Assembly: GCA_964621605.1 (NCBI GenBank)
Contig: CAZUMJ010000039.1
Location: forward strand, 1-28,632
From: CAZUMJ01 sp964621605
GTDB taxonomy: Bacteria; Actinomycetota; Acidimicrobiia; Acidimicrobiales; Iamiaceae
DNA: 28,632 nucleotides
Reading direction: 5' to 3'
Shown here: in pieces, positions 21,829 to 28,632 of the stretch
Numbering within the stretch: the first letter of the stretch is position 1
How the letters are laid out: each line of letters opens with the position of its first letter
The notes under the pieces: model-generated
What the model was told of the DNA's origin: nothing
Databases searched by the model: none
What the model saw: the letters and a program-made list of their open reading frames with translations, nothing else
Translations under genes and position numbers: made by a program

Positions 21829-22899
21829 TCAGCGGTACCGATCGAGAATAAACGTCTCAGCCTGACGGTCGATCCCGTCCTTGATGGCCCTGGCGAGCGT
21901 TGATCCGATTCCTTCCACACCCTCGAGATCTTCGACCGTGGCGCGCAAGATCTTCGCCAGCCCATCGAAGTGCTCAACGACCGCCTCCACCATCGCCGGC
22001 GTCAGGCGGGGGTTGCGGCCGAGCAGCCGGTAGCCACGAGGTTGCAGGTTCGCGTCGAGGTCCTCTGGCCGCGTGACGTGCAATGCCGATGCAACCGTGC
22101 CCAGATCGAGCAACTGATCGGTCTCGAGCCCGCCCAGCACCGCGACGGCGTCGCTCGGCCCCCAGGCGACGCTCTCACGCATGTAGTCCTTGATCACCAG
22201 CATCCGCTGCTCGAACACGCCGCCCATCAGCTCCACGAGCTGCAGGCGCATCATGCGGCCATCGACGCCGAGCTCGAGCAGGTAGCCCTCCACCTCGGCC
22301 GCCAACCGCGTCACCATCTCGGCACGTTGGAGCGCAGACGCGACGTCGCGCACCGTGACCGCGTCTTCCAACTCAGCGGCGGACAACGCCAAGCTGTTGT
22401 CATCCAAGCGCGACTTGTAGCGCTCGAGCGCCTGCAAGGCCTGCTCGGCGCGGTTCACGATGCGCGGAATGGGTTCGAGCGGATGCTTCTCGTCGTTCAC
22501 GTAGATCGCGATGACCGACATGCGCTCCGACACGGAGATCACCGGCACGCCGAGCGAACGGGCAACCCGTTCGGCGGTTCGGTGGCGCGTGCCGGTTTCG
22601 GAGGTGGGCATCGCCGGGTCGGGCACCAGGTGCACGTTCGCTCGCGCGATGCGGCTGCCGTCTGCGGCCAGGATGACCGCGCCGTCCATCTTTGAGAGCT
22701 CCGAGAGGCGCTGCGGGCTGTAGGCGGCATCGAGCAGGAAGCCGCCGGAGCAGATGCCGAGGACATCGGGACCGTCGCCCAGAACGATCAAGGCACCCTT
22801 CCCGGCGAGCAGGATCCGATCGAGACCATCGCGCAGTGGACGACCAGGCGCGCACGCCGCGATCGCCTCCTGCAGCTCAGCACTGCCCCGGGTTGGCAC
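21829..22899 (-). CDS. disA: DNA integrity scanning diadenylate cyclase DisA
   Basis: A 356-residue enzyme that makes c-di-AMP from two ATP and scans DNA for branched structures. The N-terminal DAC domain has the catalytic DGA (residues 72-74 in KMDGAVIL) and RHR (105-107 in GTRHRTAER). A helical spine follows (about 150-290). The C-terminal helix-hairpin-helix domain (LRATVEDLEGVEGIGSTLARAI) binds DNA. Length is normal. The GTG start is supported by TAGAAT-CCGGTC-GTG, a leaderless arrangement. It follows radA by 162 bp, a conserved pairing in which RadA modulates DisA activity, but here with its own promoter. Confidence 0.96.
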   Translation of the reverse strand: MPTRGSAELQEAIAACAPGRPLRDGLDRILLAGKGALIVLGDGPDVLGICSGGFLLDAAYSPQRLSELSKMDGAVILAADGSRIARANVHLVPDPAMPTSETGTRHRTAERVARSLGVPVISVSERMSVIAIYVNDEKHPLEPIPRIVNRAEQALQALERYKSRLDDNSLALSAAELEDAVTVRDVASALQRAEMVTRLAAEVEGYLLELGVDGRMMRLQLVELMGGVFEQRMLVIKDYMRESVAWGPSDAVAVLGGLETDQLLDLGTVASALHVTRPEDLDANLQPRGYRLLGRNPRLTPAMVEAVVEHFDGLAKILRATVEDLEGVEGIGSTLARAIKDGIDRQAETFILDRYR

Positions 22900-22905
22900 G
22901 ACCGG

Positions 22906-22911
22906 ATTCTA
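22906..22911 (-). promoter_or_regulatory. Leaderless -10 element of disA
   Basis: On the minus strand TAGAAT-CCGGTC-GTG: a TAnnnT hexamer exactly 6 bases before the start codon, within the radA-disA gap. Confidence 0.6.
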
Positions 22912-23061
22912 GGGCTTGTCCTTGACCGACTCGGGAGCGTTTGCGTGAACCAGCCGCGGCATGAGGCGCGCACCGCGAGGGCCGACGTGACGCGCGGCGG
23001 CGCTGGAGCAGTGCAGGCGTGAGCTCGGCCAGGCGCGCCGCGTGCACGCGCGCCGATTGAG

Positions 23062-24462
23062 TCAGGAGGACACCAGGCGTGGCCGACGCGGGCCACCACG
23101 CAGTGCATGTTCGACTGCCTCGGCGACTGTGGCGACCCGTACCACGCCGAGACCGGGAGGCGCCTCGGGTGCAGACACCGGCACGAGCGCCTGCCTGAAG
23201 CCAAGACGTGCCGCCTCTGCGAGACGGCCCGCCAGCCCGCGCACCTGTCGGACCTCTCCGCCCAGGCCAACCTCACCGCAGACCACCAGATCGGAGGCGA
23301 CCTCGGTACCTGACAGCGCCGAGGCGACCGCCAACACGATGCCCAGATCGGCGCCTGGCTCACCCAGACGCACGCCACCGACGGCGGAAGCGAAGACGTC
23401 GGAGGTGTTGGTCGGCACGCCCGCTCGCTGCTGGAGCACGGCGAGGAGAAGGTCGAGCCGGGCGCGGTCGAGCCCCTGCACGGCGCGAAATGGGGAACGG
23501 CCTCCCCCTTCGGCTGCCGCGGCAAGGGGGACCGTCAGCGCCTGAAGCTCGACGAGGAGCGGACGCGCCCCGTCGAGGATGGGCACGACGACGGACCCCG
23601 GTACCCCCGGACGCCGGTCGGCGAGGAACAACCCGGCCGCGTCGTCGACCGCCACCAGACCCGTCGGGCCCATGTCGAAGACACCGAGCTCGTCGGTTGG
23701 GCCATGACGATGCTTCACGGCGCGCAGAAAGCGCAGTGCGTGATGGCGATCGCCCTCGAAGGTCAAGACGGTGTCGACGAGGTGCTCGAGGGTGCGCGGG
23801 CCGGCGAGGCTGCCGTCTTTGGTGACGTGCCCGACCAACACCACCGACGCAGTCGACTCGACGGCGGCTTGGGCGAGCGCCTGCGCCACGGTGCGCACCT
23901 GGGTGACCGACCCCGGCGTGGACGGAACGTCAGGGTCGTACAAGGTCTGCACCGAATCGACCACGACGACGTCGGGTCGGTGCTCGGCGATGGCGGCACG
24001 CACGAAGGGCACCCTCGCCTCGGCGAGCAGCAGCAGCCGTGGGCGCAGGGCACCAAGGCGCTCGGCGCGCTGGCGGACCTGGGCTGCGGCCTCCTCGGCG
24101 GAGACGTACAGCACCGTCGCTCCCGTGGCAGCGAGACCCGCCGCAGCTTGGAGGAGCAACGTGGACTTGCCGATGCCGGGCTCGCCGCCGACGAGCGTCG
24201 TCGACCCGGGGACGAAGCCTCCACCGAGCACCCGGTCGAGTTCAGCGACCCCGGTCGCCCGTGCGACATGTGCAGCGGCGTCGACCTCGGCGATCGGCTG
24301 CACCGGTGCACCCCGACCGAGAGCGGCAGCGGCTGCCGCGACCGGCAGCTCGGCCTCTTCTTCGAGGGTGTTCCATTCGCCGCAGCCGCTACAGCGCCCA
24401 GCCCACTTTGGCTCCGTTGCGCCACAGGCCTGGCAGCGGAAGATCACCCGAGGACGTGGCAT
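23062..24462 (-). CDS. radA: DNA repair protein RadA (Sms)
   Basis: A 466-residue RecA-like ATPase that promotes branch migration in recombination repair. N-terminal zinc finger CQACG..CSGCG (C10, C13, C24, C27). Walker A GGEPGIGKST (92-101). DVVVVDSVQTLYDP holds Walker B. The C-terminal Lon-like domain includes GGVRLGEPGADLGIVLAVASAL and GEVGLGGEVRQVRG. The RadA-specific motif normally KNRFG reads KHRHG (250-254). Length is normal and all other motifs are intact. ATG 24462 is preceded by TAGGCT exactly 6 bases upstream, so the mRNA is probably leaderless. disA follows on the same strand. Confidence 0.96.
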   Translation of the reverse strand: MPRPRVIFRCQACGATEPKWAGRCSGCGEWNTLEEEAELPVAAAAAALGRGAPVQPIAEVDAAAHVARATGVAELDRVLGGGFVPGSTTLVGGEPGIGKSTLLLQAAAGLAATGATVLYVSAEEAAAQVRQRAERLGALRPRLLLLAEARVPFVRAAIAEHRPDVVVVDSVQTLYDPDVPSTPGSVTQVRTVAQALAQAAVESTASVVLVGHVTKDGSLAGPRTLEHLVDTVLTFEGDRHHALRFLRAVKHRHGPTDELGVFDMGPTGLVAVDDAAGLFLADRRPGVPGSVVVPILDGARPLLVELQALTVPLAAAAEGGGRSPFRAVQGLDRARLDLLLAVLQQRAGVPTNTSDVFASAVGGVRLGEPGADLGIVLAVASALSGTEVASDLVVCGEVGLGGEVRQVRGLAGRLAEAARLGFRQALVPVSAPEAPPGLGVVRVATVAEAVEHALRGGPRRPRLVSS

Positions 24463-24468
24463 GCCGAC

Positions 24469-24474
24469 AGCCTA
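24469..24474 (-). promoter_or_regulatory. Leaderless -10 element of radA
   Basis: On the minus strand TAGGCT-GTCGGC-ATG: a TAnnnT hexamer exactly 6 bases before the start codon; no Shine-Dalgarno. Confidence 0.6.
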
Positions 24475-24587
24475 CGAAGGTCGTGTGACAGCGAGGAGCA
24501 GCCGACCCATTCCTCGGTTGGCGCCACGCACCGCGGACGAGGGCCGCGCCCGAACGATGGCAATAGCGACGTGGAGACCGAACCAGG

Positions 24588-25058
24588 TCAGCTACGGATC
24601 TGCTGCGCGAGGTAGTGCGCCTCACCCAGCTGCGCGATGAGGGTGAGCTGCGCCTCCAGCCAGTCTGCGTGGGACTCCTCGCCGACGAGGATCTTCTCGA
24701 GCAGCTCGCGCGACCCGTTGTCGGCCTTCGCGACGGCGAGCGCGATGCCGCGGTTGAGGCGCTCCACCGCCTCGTGCTCGAGGGCAAGGGCAAGCTCGAG
24801 CTTCTCCTTGGGGGTGTCACCCACCCGCACCGGGCCGAGCCGCTGGAGGTTGGGGGTGCCGTCGAGGAAGAGGATGCGCTGGATGAGGACGTCGGCGTCC
24901 TTCATCTCGTCGATCGACTCGTGGCGGAACTGCTCGCCGAGGCGGTCGTAGCCCCAGTTGTCGAACATGCGGCCGTCGACGAAGTACTGGTTGATGGCGG
25001 TCAGCTCCGCGGTGAGCACCTCGTTGAGGAGCTCGATGACCTCGGCGTCACCTTGCAT
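24588..25058 (-). CDS. bfr: Bacterioferritin
   Basis: A 156-residue four-helix-bundle iron-storage subunit that forms a 24-mer shell. It opens MQGDAEVIELLNEVLTAELTAINQYF with the first ferroxidase Glu, and has the haem-ligand Met in ESIDEMKDADVLIQRILFLDG. The last helix carries EESHADWLEAQL (Glu and His ligands). The ferroxidase ligand that is His54 in E. coli bacterioferritin is Asp here (EMKD for EMKH). The ATG has GGAAGGA upstream; an in-frame start at 25124 lies upstream of the predicted transcript start. A candidate promoter (ATGACG-N17-TATCGT) sits 38-66 bp upstream. It lies 205 bp after the ferredoxin gene on the same strand, linking storage with release. Confidence 0.96.
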   Translation of the reverse strand: MQGDAEVIELLNEVLTAELTAINQYFVDGRMFDNWGYDRLGEQFRHESIDEMKDADVLIQRILFLDGTPNLQRLGPVRVGDTPKEKLELALALEHEAVERLNRGIALAVAKADNGSRELLEKILVGEESHADWLEAQLTLIAQLGEAHYLAQQIRS

Positions 25059-25095
25059 GGCAGGTCCTTCCGAACACGACGGCTGGGATGGCCTC

Positions 25096-25124
25096 ACGAT
25101 AGGCCGTGCGGTGAGGGGCGTCAT
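25096..25124 (-). promoter_or_regulatory. Candidate sigma-A-type promoter of bfr
   Basis: On the minus strand ATGACG (25119-25124), 17-base spacer, TATCGT (25096-25101). It predicts a ~30-base leader containing the Shine-Dalgarno. I see no clear iron box here. Confidence 0.45.
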
Positions 25125-25263
25125 CCGGCCGGTGACAGGCGCCGCCCCAGTGGCGCAGCGCGCCGCCCGTGAAACCGGGGGTCACTGCCGACGGTCCCGT
25201 TCCAGGAGCTGCGGCGCCACTCGACCGCGGGCCCGTGGGCCACGCATCGTGGCAGCGCCGGCG

Positions 25264-25461
25264 TCAGGCCACGTCGTCGAAGCGGATCGCAGCCCGCGCG
25301 ACGGCAGCCTCGGCGCAGAGTCGCCGCAGCTCAGGAACGCACCCGCCGCAACCCGTACCCGCACCCGTCGCGCGGCCAAGGTCTTCAGGCGTCGCGGCGC
25401 CAGCCGCCAACGCGTGGTGAATCGTGTCGTCGTGGACCCGCTTGCAGTGGCAGACGAGCAT
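25264..25461 (-). CDS. bfd: Bacterioferritin-associated ferredoxin (BFD-like [2Fe-2S])
   Basis: A 65-residue BFD-like [2Fe-2S] protein. The four cluster cysteines are C4, C6, C38 and C41 (CHC..CGGC), and the helix-turn-helix fold is seen in VHDDTIHHALAAGAATPEDLG and PELRRLCAEA. In studied systems Bfd reduces ferric iron inside bacterioferritin so that it can leave the shell. The ATG shares one base with the stop of the upstream 76-residue gene (TGATG), so the two are coupled. bfr lies downstream on the same strand. Regulation probably comes from the promoter with the possible iron box at 25696-25726. Confidence 0.93.
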   Translation of the reverse strand: MLVCHCKRVHDDTIHHALAAGAATPEDLGRATGAGTGCGGCVPELRRLCAEAAVARAAIRFDDVA

Positions 25462-25691
25462 CAGGCCACCTGCTCGATGCGGCGGACGACGAACGGCACG
25501 CTCCCGAGAAGGCCCTGCGCTGCCTCGGGGCTCAGCGGGCGGACCACGGTGCGTGCACGGGTGCAGCCGACAGCCTGGTAGCGCAACTGCTCGCCACCTA
25601 CGACCACCCTGACGAAGTCAACGGACCAACCGACGGCGGGCGGCAGGACGGAAGCAGCCCCATCGATGGCTGTGACCCGCGCCGTTTCCAC
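25461..25691 (-). CDS. 76-residue orphan protein, coupled to bfd
   Basis: I do not recognise this protein. It reads VETARVTAIDGAASVLPP, then GWSVDFVRVVVGGEQLRYQA, GCTRARTVVRPLSPE and VPFVVRRIEQVA: mainly beta, one Cys, no membrane segment. The frame is open far upstream, antisense-free but overlapping the lipoprotein gene. I chose GTG 25691 because TTGACA-N17-TTACCT ends exactly 6 bases before it. Its stop overlaps the bfd ATG by one base. Position between a possible iron-responsive promoter and bfd suggests a part in iron storage or release (inference). It could be longer if the promoter assignment is wrong. Confidence 0.55.
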   Translation of the reverse strand: METARVTAIDGAASVLPPAVGWSVDFVRVVVGGEQLRYQAVGCTRARTVVRPLSPEAAQGLLGSVPFVVRRIEQVA

Positions 25692-25695
25692 AGCG

Positions 25696-25726
25696 TTAGG
25701 TAAGCCGAATACACGATGGTTGTCAA
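25696..25726 (-). promoter_or_regulatory. Promoter with possible DtxR/IdeR iron box before the orphan-bfd operon
   Basis: On the minus strand TTGACA (25721-25726), 17-base spacer, TTACCT (25698-25703), then 6 bases to the GTG. Reading plus, 25696-25714 begins TTAGGTAAGCCGAATAC, matching 12 of 19 positions of the TTAGGTTAGGCTAACCTAA iron-box consensus, with one full TTAGGT half-site over the -10. An iron-loaded repressor there would shut the operon. Confidence 0.45.
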
Positions 25727-26673
25727 GGTCCTTCCGAACGAGAAGCGCCCCCGACAGCACCTCGGCGCTGCACCAACTCCCACCCGTCACGGCCGCTGTG
25801 ACGCTGGCGTCGACGAGCGGACGGCGGTGGTGGCGTCCGCCCCGGGAGGTGATCTCGAACGAACAACACCAGTGCGGCGACCGCCAGCAGGGCAGCCACC
25901 CCAGCCCACAACAACGCCGTGGTGTGTCGCTGCGAGCCGTGCACATCGAAGGTCGCCGGCACGCCACCCAAGGTGCTCGTCACCACCGCCCGACCCTCGG
26001 AGGCACCCGCGGCAGACCGAGCGAACGCGAAGCCGTGCGGCTCGATCACGAGCGACACCGAGCCGTTCGCCGCAGTCGGCGCCACTCCCCCGTTCAACGC
26101 CGGTGCAAGCTGCGCCGGCGTCCGCCCTCCCAGAGCCTTGACGAGTGCCGCGTCGCCGAGGGCGTCGAGCCCCCCTGAGAAGTCGACACGCCCACGTGCA
26201 CCGAGTGTGGTCGAAGCGAACGAGGTCGTCCGGGTGAGGCGGACGCCCCGATAGGGCCCGTTCGGCCCGCTCAGGGATGCCAGGATCGCGTTCGCCTCGT
26301 TGACGTTGCGAAACGCCCGGTGCGCGACGACCGCGACCGCGCCGGGCTTCGCCTGCACCGGTGCGGCACCGCCCTCCCACGACTTGGCGCGCGCCACCAC
26401 CTCCGCGATGGGTGCGGGACCCTCCACCTGCCAGCCGACCTTGCGGAGATCGTCGAGGTGAAGCACCTGCTTGAGGTCACCCGCCTTGGCCACCGCCTCG
26501 GCGTCGAGCACGACCCACGTCTCGATCGAGCCACTGCCGTCTGCTCGAAGCGCGACCCGGGTCGTCACGTCGGTTCGGCAGCCCGCCGCGGCAACCACGA
26601 TCAGCAGGCCCAACAGCCAGGCGCGCCAGCGGCCCATGGCGCGTGCCGACGACTGGGGTCTACGCGCATGCAC
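25723..26673 (-). CDS. Membrane-anchored lipoprotein, LppM/DUF3153-like layout
   Basis: A 316-residue envelope protein. A basic N-terminus and hydrophobic core (AWLLGLLIVVAAAGC) end at a lipobox-like AAGC with C32 as lipidation site; the -3 residue is Ala rather than Leu, so lipidation is likely but not certain. The body begins TDVTTRVALRADGSGSIETWVVLDAEA, typical of DUF3153/LppM-type domains. A second membrane helix (TTALLWAGVAALLAVAALVLFV, about 258-279) precedes a basic cytosolic tail. The start GTG 26673 fits TAGCCT-CAGCAG-GTG (leaderless); ATG 26637 is an alternative giving a shorter signal. The stop codon lies within the -35 of the next operon. Function unknown. Confidence 0.75.
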   Translation of the reverse strand: MHARRPQSSARAMGRWRAWLLGLLIVVAAAGCRTDVTTRVALRADGSGSIETWVVLDAEAVAKAGDLKQVLHLDDLRKVGWQVEGPAPIAEVVARAKSWEGGAAPVQAKPGAVAVVAHRAFRNVNEANAILASLSGPNGPYRGVRLTRTTSFASTTLGARGRVDFSGGLDALGDAALVKALGGRTPAQLAPALNGGVAPTAANGSVSLVIEPHGFAFARSAAGASEGRAVVTSTLGGVPATFDVHGSQRHTTALLWAGVAALLAVAALVLFVRDHLPGRTPPPPSARRRQRHSGRDGWELVQRRGAVGGASRSEGP

Positions 26674-26679
26674 CTGCTG

Positions 26680-26685
26680 AGGCTA
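26680..26685 (-). promoter_or_regulatory. Leaderless -10 element of the lipoprotein gene
   Basis: On the minus strand TAGCCT-CAGCAG-GTG: a TAnnnT hexamer exactly 6 bases before GTG 26673, supporting that start. Confidence 0.5.
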
Positions 26686-26760
26686 ACCGCCGACCTGCGA
26701 GCGCTCTGCCCGACTCCCGGTTGGCCCGCGCACCACGAGAGCCACGAGCTGCAAGCTGGG

Positions 26761-26840
26761 GCCACGCGCACACCGACGCGGGAACGCCCACACCGACGCG
26801 GCCACGCCCACACCGACGCGGGAACGCCCACACCGACGCG
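26761..26840. repeat. Four tandem 20-bp repeats (two 40-bp units)
   Basis: Four exact-length units, each ending CACCGACGCG (26771, 26791, 26811, 26831). The first ten bases alternate GCCACGCSCA and GGAACGCCCA, so the array is a 40-bp unit duplicated with one base difference. It lies in the 259-bp gap between clpC and the lipoprotein gene, about 90 bp after the clpC stop codon. It has no spacers of unique sequence. Confidence 0.9.
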
Positions 26841-26932
26841 GTCCAGACGCACGTCCGTGGCCCAGACGCGGTCGAACCCCCGCACGAGGCGGAGGTTCGA
26901 CCGAGGAGGGGAGCCGATGGTGAGGTCGTGCC

Positions 26933-28632
26933 CTACGAATCGCCCTGGTTGCCGGTGCCGGCCAGCTCGACCGGCGGGGGCTCGAAGCCCTCGACGGCCC
27001 GGAAGGTGATGACCTGTTCGCCGTTGGGCGACTCGGGGTCGACCTCGGCGTCGACGACGAGCGTCTCACCCGCACGGAACTGCTTCCACAGCAGCCGCTC
27101 GGAGAGCGGGTCTTCGACGAAGCGCTGGATGGCACGGCGCAGCGGACGAGCACCGAGTTGCGGGTCGTAGCCCTTGTCCGCCAGGTACAGCTTGGCCGCC
27201 TCGGTGAGCTCAAGGCCGATGCCCTGGCCCTCGAGCTGCGTGGTGACCCGACGGATCATCAGGTCGACGATGGCGGTCACCTCGGACTTCGAGAGCTCGT
27301 GGAACACGACCGTCTCGTCGATGCGGTTCAGGAACTCGGGCCGGAAGTGCTCCTTGAGCGCGTCGTTGACCTTCTCCTTCATGCGCTCGTAGGAGATCGC
27401 CTCGTCGGCCTTACCGAAGCCGACCGTGGCCTTGCGCAGGTCGCGCGTGCCCAGGTTGGACGTCATGATGAGGACGGTGTTGCGGAAGTCGACGGACCGA
27501 CCCTGCGAGTCGGTCAGGCGCCCCTCCTCGAGGATCTGCAGCAACGTGTTGAAGACGTCGGGGTGGGCCTTCTCGATCTCGTCGAAGAGCACCACCGAGA
27601 ACGGCTTGCGCCGTACGGCCTCGGTGAGCTGGCCGCCCTCTTCGTAGCCGACGTAACCGGGAGGCGAGCCCACCAGGCGGCTGACGGTGTGCTTCTCCAT
27701 GTACTCGGACATGTCGAGCTGGATGAGGCTGTCTTCGTCACCGAAGAGGAACTCGGACAGCGTCTTGGCGAGCTCGGTCTTGCCGACACCGGAGGGGCCC
27801 AAGAAGATGAACGACCCACTCGGACGCTTCGGGTCTTTCAGCCCGGCACGGGTACGCCGGATGGCCTGGCTGACGGCCTTGATGGCGTCTTCCTGGCCGA
27901 TGACCCGCTTGTGGAGCTCGTCCTCCATGCGGAGGAGCTTGGCCGTCTCTTCCTCGGTGAGCTTGTAGACGGGGATGCCCGTCCAGATCGAGAGGACCTC
28001 TGCGATCGACTCTTCGTCGACCTCGTCGAACAGGTCGACACCGGCGCTGCGGATCTCTTGCTCCTTCGCGTCCTTCTGGGCGAGGAGCTCCTTCTCCTTG
28101 TCTCGCAGCATGGAGGCCTCTTCGAAGCGCTGCGCGTCGACGGCCTCCTTCTTCTGCTGCTGCACCTGCGCGATGTTGTTCTCGAGCTCCTTGTAGTCGG
28201 GCGGGGTGCTCATCCGCTTGATGCGCAGACGGCTGCCTGCCTCGTCGATGAGGTCGATGGCCTTGTCGGGCAGGTGGCGGTCGGAGATGTAGCGGTCGGC
28301 CAGGTTCGCCGCTGCGACGAGCGCCTGGTCGGTGATCGTGACCCGGTGATGCGCCTCGTAGCGGTCGCGCAGACCCTTGAGGATCTCGATGGTGTGGGCG
28401 ACCGACGGCTCCTCGACCTTGATCGGTTGGAAGCGTCGTTCGAGGGCGGCATCCTTCTCGAGGTACTTGCGGTACTCGTCGACGGTCGTCGCGCCGATGG
28501 TCTGCAGTTCGCCGCGGGCCAGCATCGGCTTGAGGATGCTGGCGGCGTCGATCGCACCTTCGGCTGCCCCGGCACCCACGAGCGTGTGGAGCTCGTCGAT
28601 GAACAAGATGATGTCGCCGCGGGTGCGGATCT
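26933..28632 (-). CDS. clpC: ATP-dependent Clp protease ATP-binding subunit ClpC (C-terminal part)
   Basis: The last ~566 residues of the Hsp100 unfoldase ClpC, which feeds proteins to ClpP; the N-terminal domain and first Walker A lie beyond the right edge. Visible features are the first Walker B (ILFIDELHTLVGAG), ATTVDEYRKYLEKDAALERRFQ, a UVR/coiled-coil middle segment (LENNIAQVQQQKKEAVDAQRF), the second Walker A (FLGPSGVGKTELAKTL), Walker B (VVLFDEIEKAHPDVFN), sensor 1 (IMTSNLGTRD), a VGF ClpP-docking loop and the LGARPLRRAIQRFVEDPLSE sensor 2. The UVR-type middle part distinguishes ClpC from ClpB. The tail ends NQGDS. Essential in mycobacteria. Confidence 0.97.
   Translation of the reverse strand, partial: IRTRGDIILFIDELHTLVGAGAAEGAIDAASILKPMLARGELQTIGATTVDEYRKYLEKDAALERRFQPIKVEEPSVAHTIEILKGLRDRYEAHHRVTITDQALVAAANLADRYISDRHLPDKAIDLIDEAGSRLRIKRMSTPPDYKELENNIAQVQQQKKEAVDAQRFEEASMLRDKEKELLAQKDAKEQEIRSAGVDLFDEVDEESIAEVLSIWTGIPVYKLTEEETAKLLRMEDELHKRVIGQEDAIKAVSQAIRRTRAGLKDPKRPSGSFIFLGPSGVGKTELAKTLSEFLFGDEDSLIQLDMSEYMEKHTVSRLVGSPPGYVGYEEGGQLTEAVRRKPFSVVLFDEIEKAHPDVFNTLLQILEEGRLTDSQGRSVDFRNTVLIMTSNLGTRDLRKATVGFGKADEAISYERMKEKVNDALKEHFRPEFLNRIDETVVFHELSKSEVTAIVDLMIRRVTTQLEGQGIGLELTEAAKLYLADKGYDPQLGARPLRRAIQRFVEDPLSERLLWKQFRAGETLVVDAEVDPESPNGEQVITFRAVEGFEPPPVELAGTGNQGDS

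Noticed and set aside
22788..23525. 245-residue minus-strand frame across the radA-disA gap
   Set aside because: It overlaps both genes in another frame, is Arg/Pro/Cys-rich and has no recognisable domain.
26761..26840. CRISPR array
   Set aside because: Repeats are head-to-tail 20-mers without unique spacers, and no cas genes are present.

Overview
This is a GC-rich bacterial chromosome segment carrying housekeeping genes, most likely from an actinobacterium. I infer a lineage outside the classical mycobacteria, possibly Acidimicrobiia-like; no rRNA is present to settle this. The supporting signs are a CIRCE-controlled groEL, a CysO-type sulfur carrier, a FolP2-like protein next to gpgS, an ispD-ispF-rlmB cluster, disA next to radA, clpC, and many genes with a TAnnnT hexamer exactly six bases before the start codon, as in leaderless actinobacterial transcripts. 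I see no insertion sequence, prophage, integrase or CRISPR array.

Layout. Bases 1-502 are the start of groEL (minus) under a CIRCE operator. Next come a degenerate receiver protein (757-1143), a glycine-rich exported protein with a PqqD-like N-terminus (1474-2742, minus), and a coupled YCII-protein/ECF42-type sigma factor pair (3065-4644) with a candidate autoregulated promoter. A solitary cysO-like gene (minus) lies divergent to a folP2-like gene (5114-6067).

From 6101 to 14696 lies a region rich in sugar-phosphate chemistry: gpgS and glycerate kinase (one operon, minus), divergent otsA (plus), a NarL-type two-component pair (minus), two tandem membrane acyltransferases (plus), and an OtsB-type phosphatase followed by a LytR_C-type protein (minus). 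Together these suggest synthesis of trehalose and glucosylglycerate, possibly with acylated glycoconjugates. That joint role is inferred.

From 15355 to 20488 there is a tRNA-Thr(UGU), a FadD3-like acyl-CoA ligase (plus), a luciferase-like flavin oxidoreductase, and the isoprenoid/ribosome cluster ispD-ispF-rlmB (minus). rlmB has a long Arg/Gly/Ser-rich N-terminal tail. A Crp-like regulator is divergent from ispD.

From 21415 to the end there is a small coiled-coil membrane protein, disA and radA (c-di-AMP and DNA repair), and an iron-storage group: bacterioferritin, bacterioferritin-associated ferredoxin and a 76-residue orphan behind a possible DtxR/IdeR-type box. A lipoprotein, a 20-bp tandem repeat and the 3' part of clpC complete the window. 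The least conventional items are the PqqD/Tat/glycine-rich protein, the altered motifs in the receiver, FolP2-like protein and RadA, the iron-box gene, and the 187-bp convergent overlap between an acyltransferase gene and otsB.
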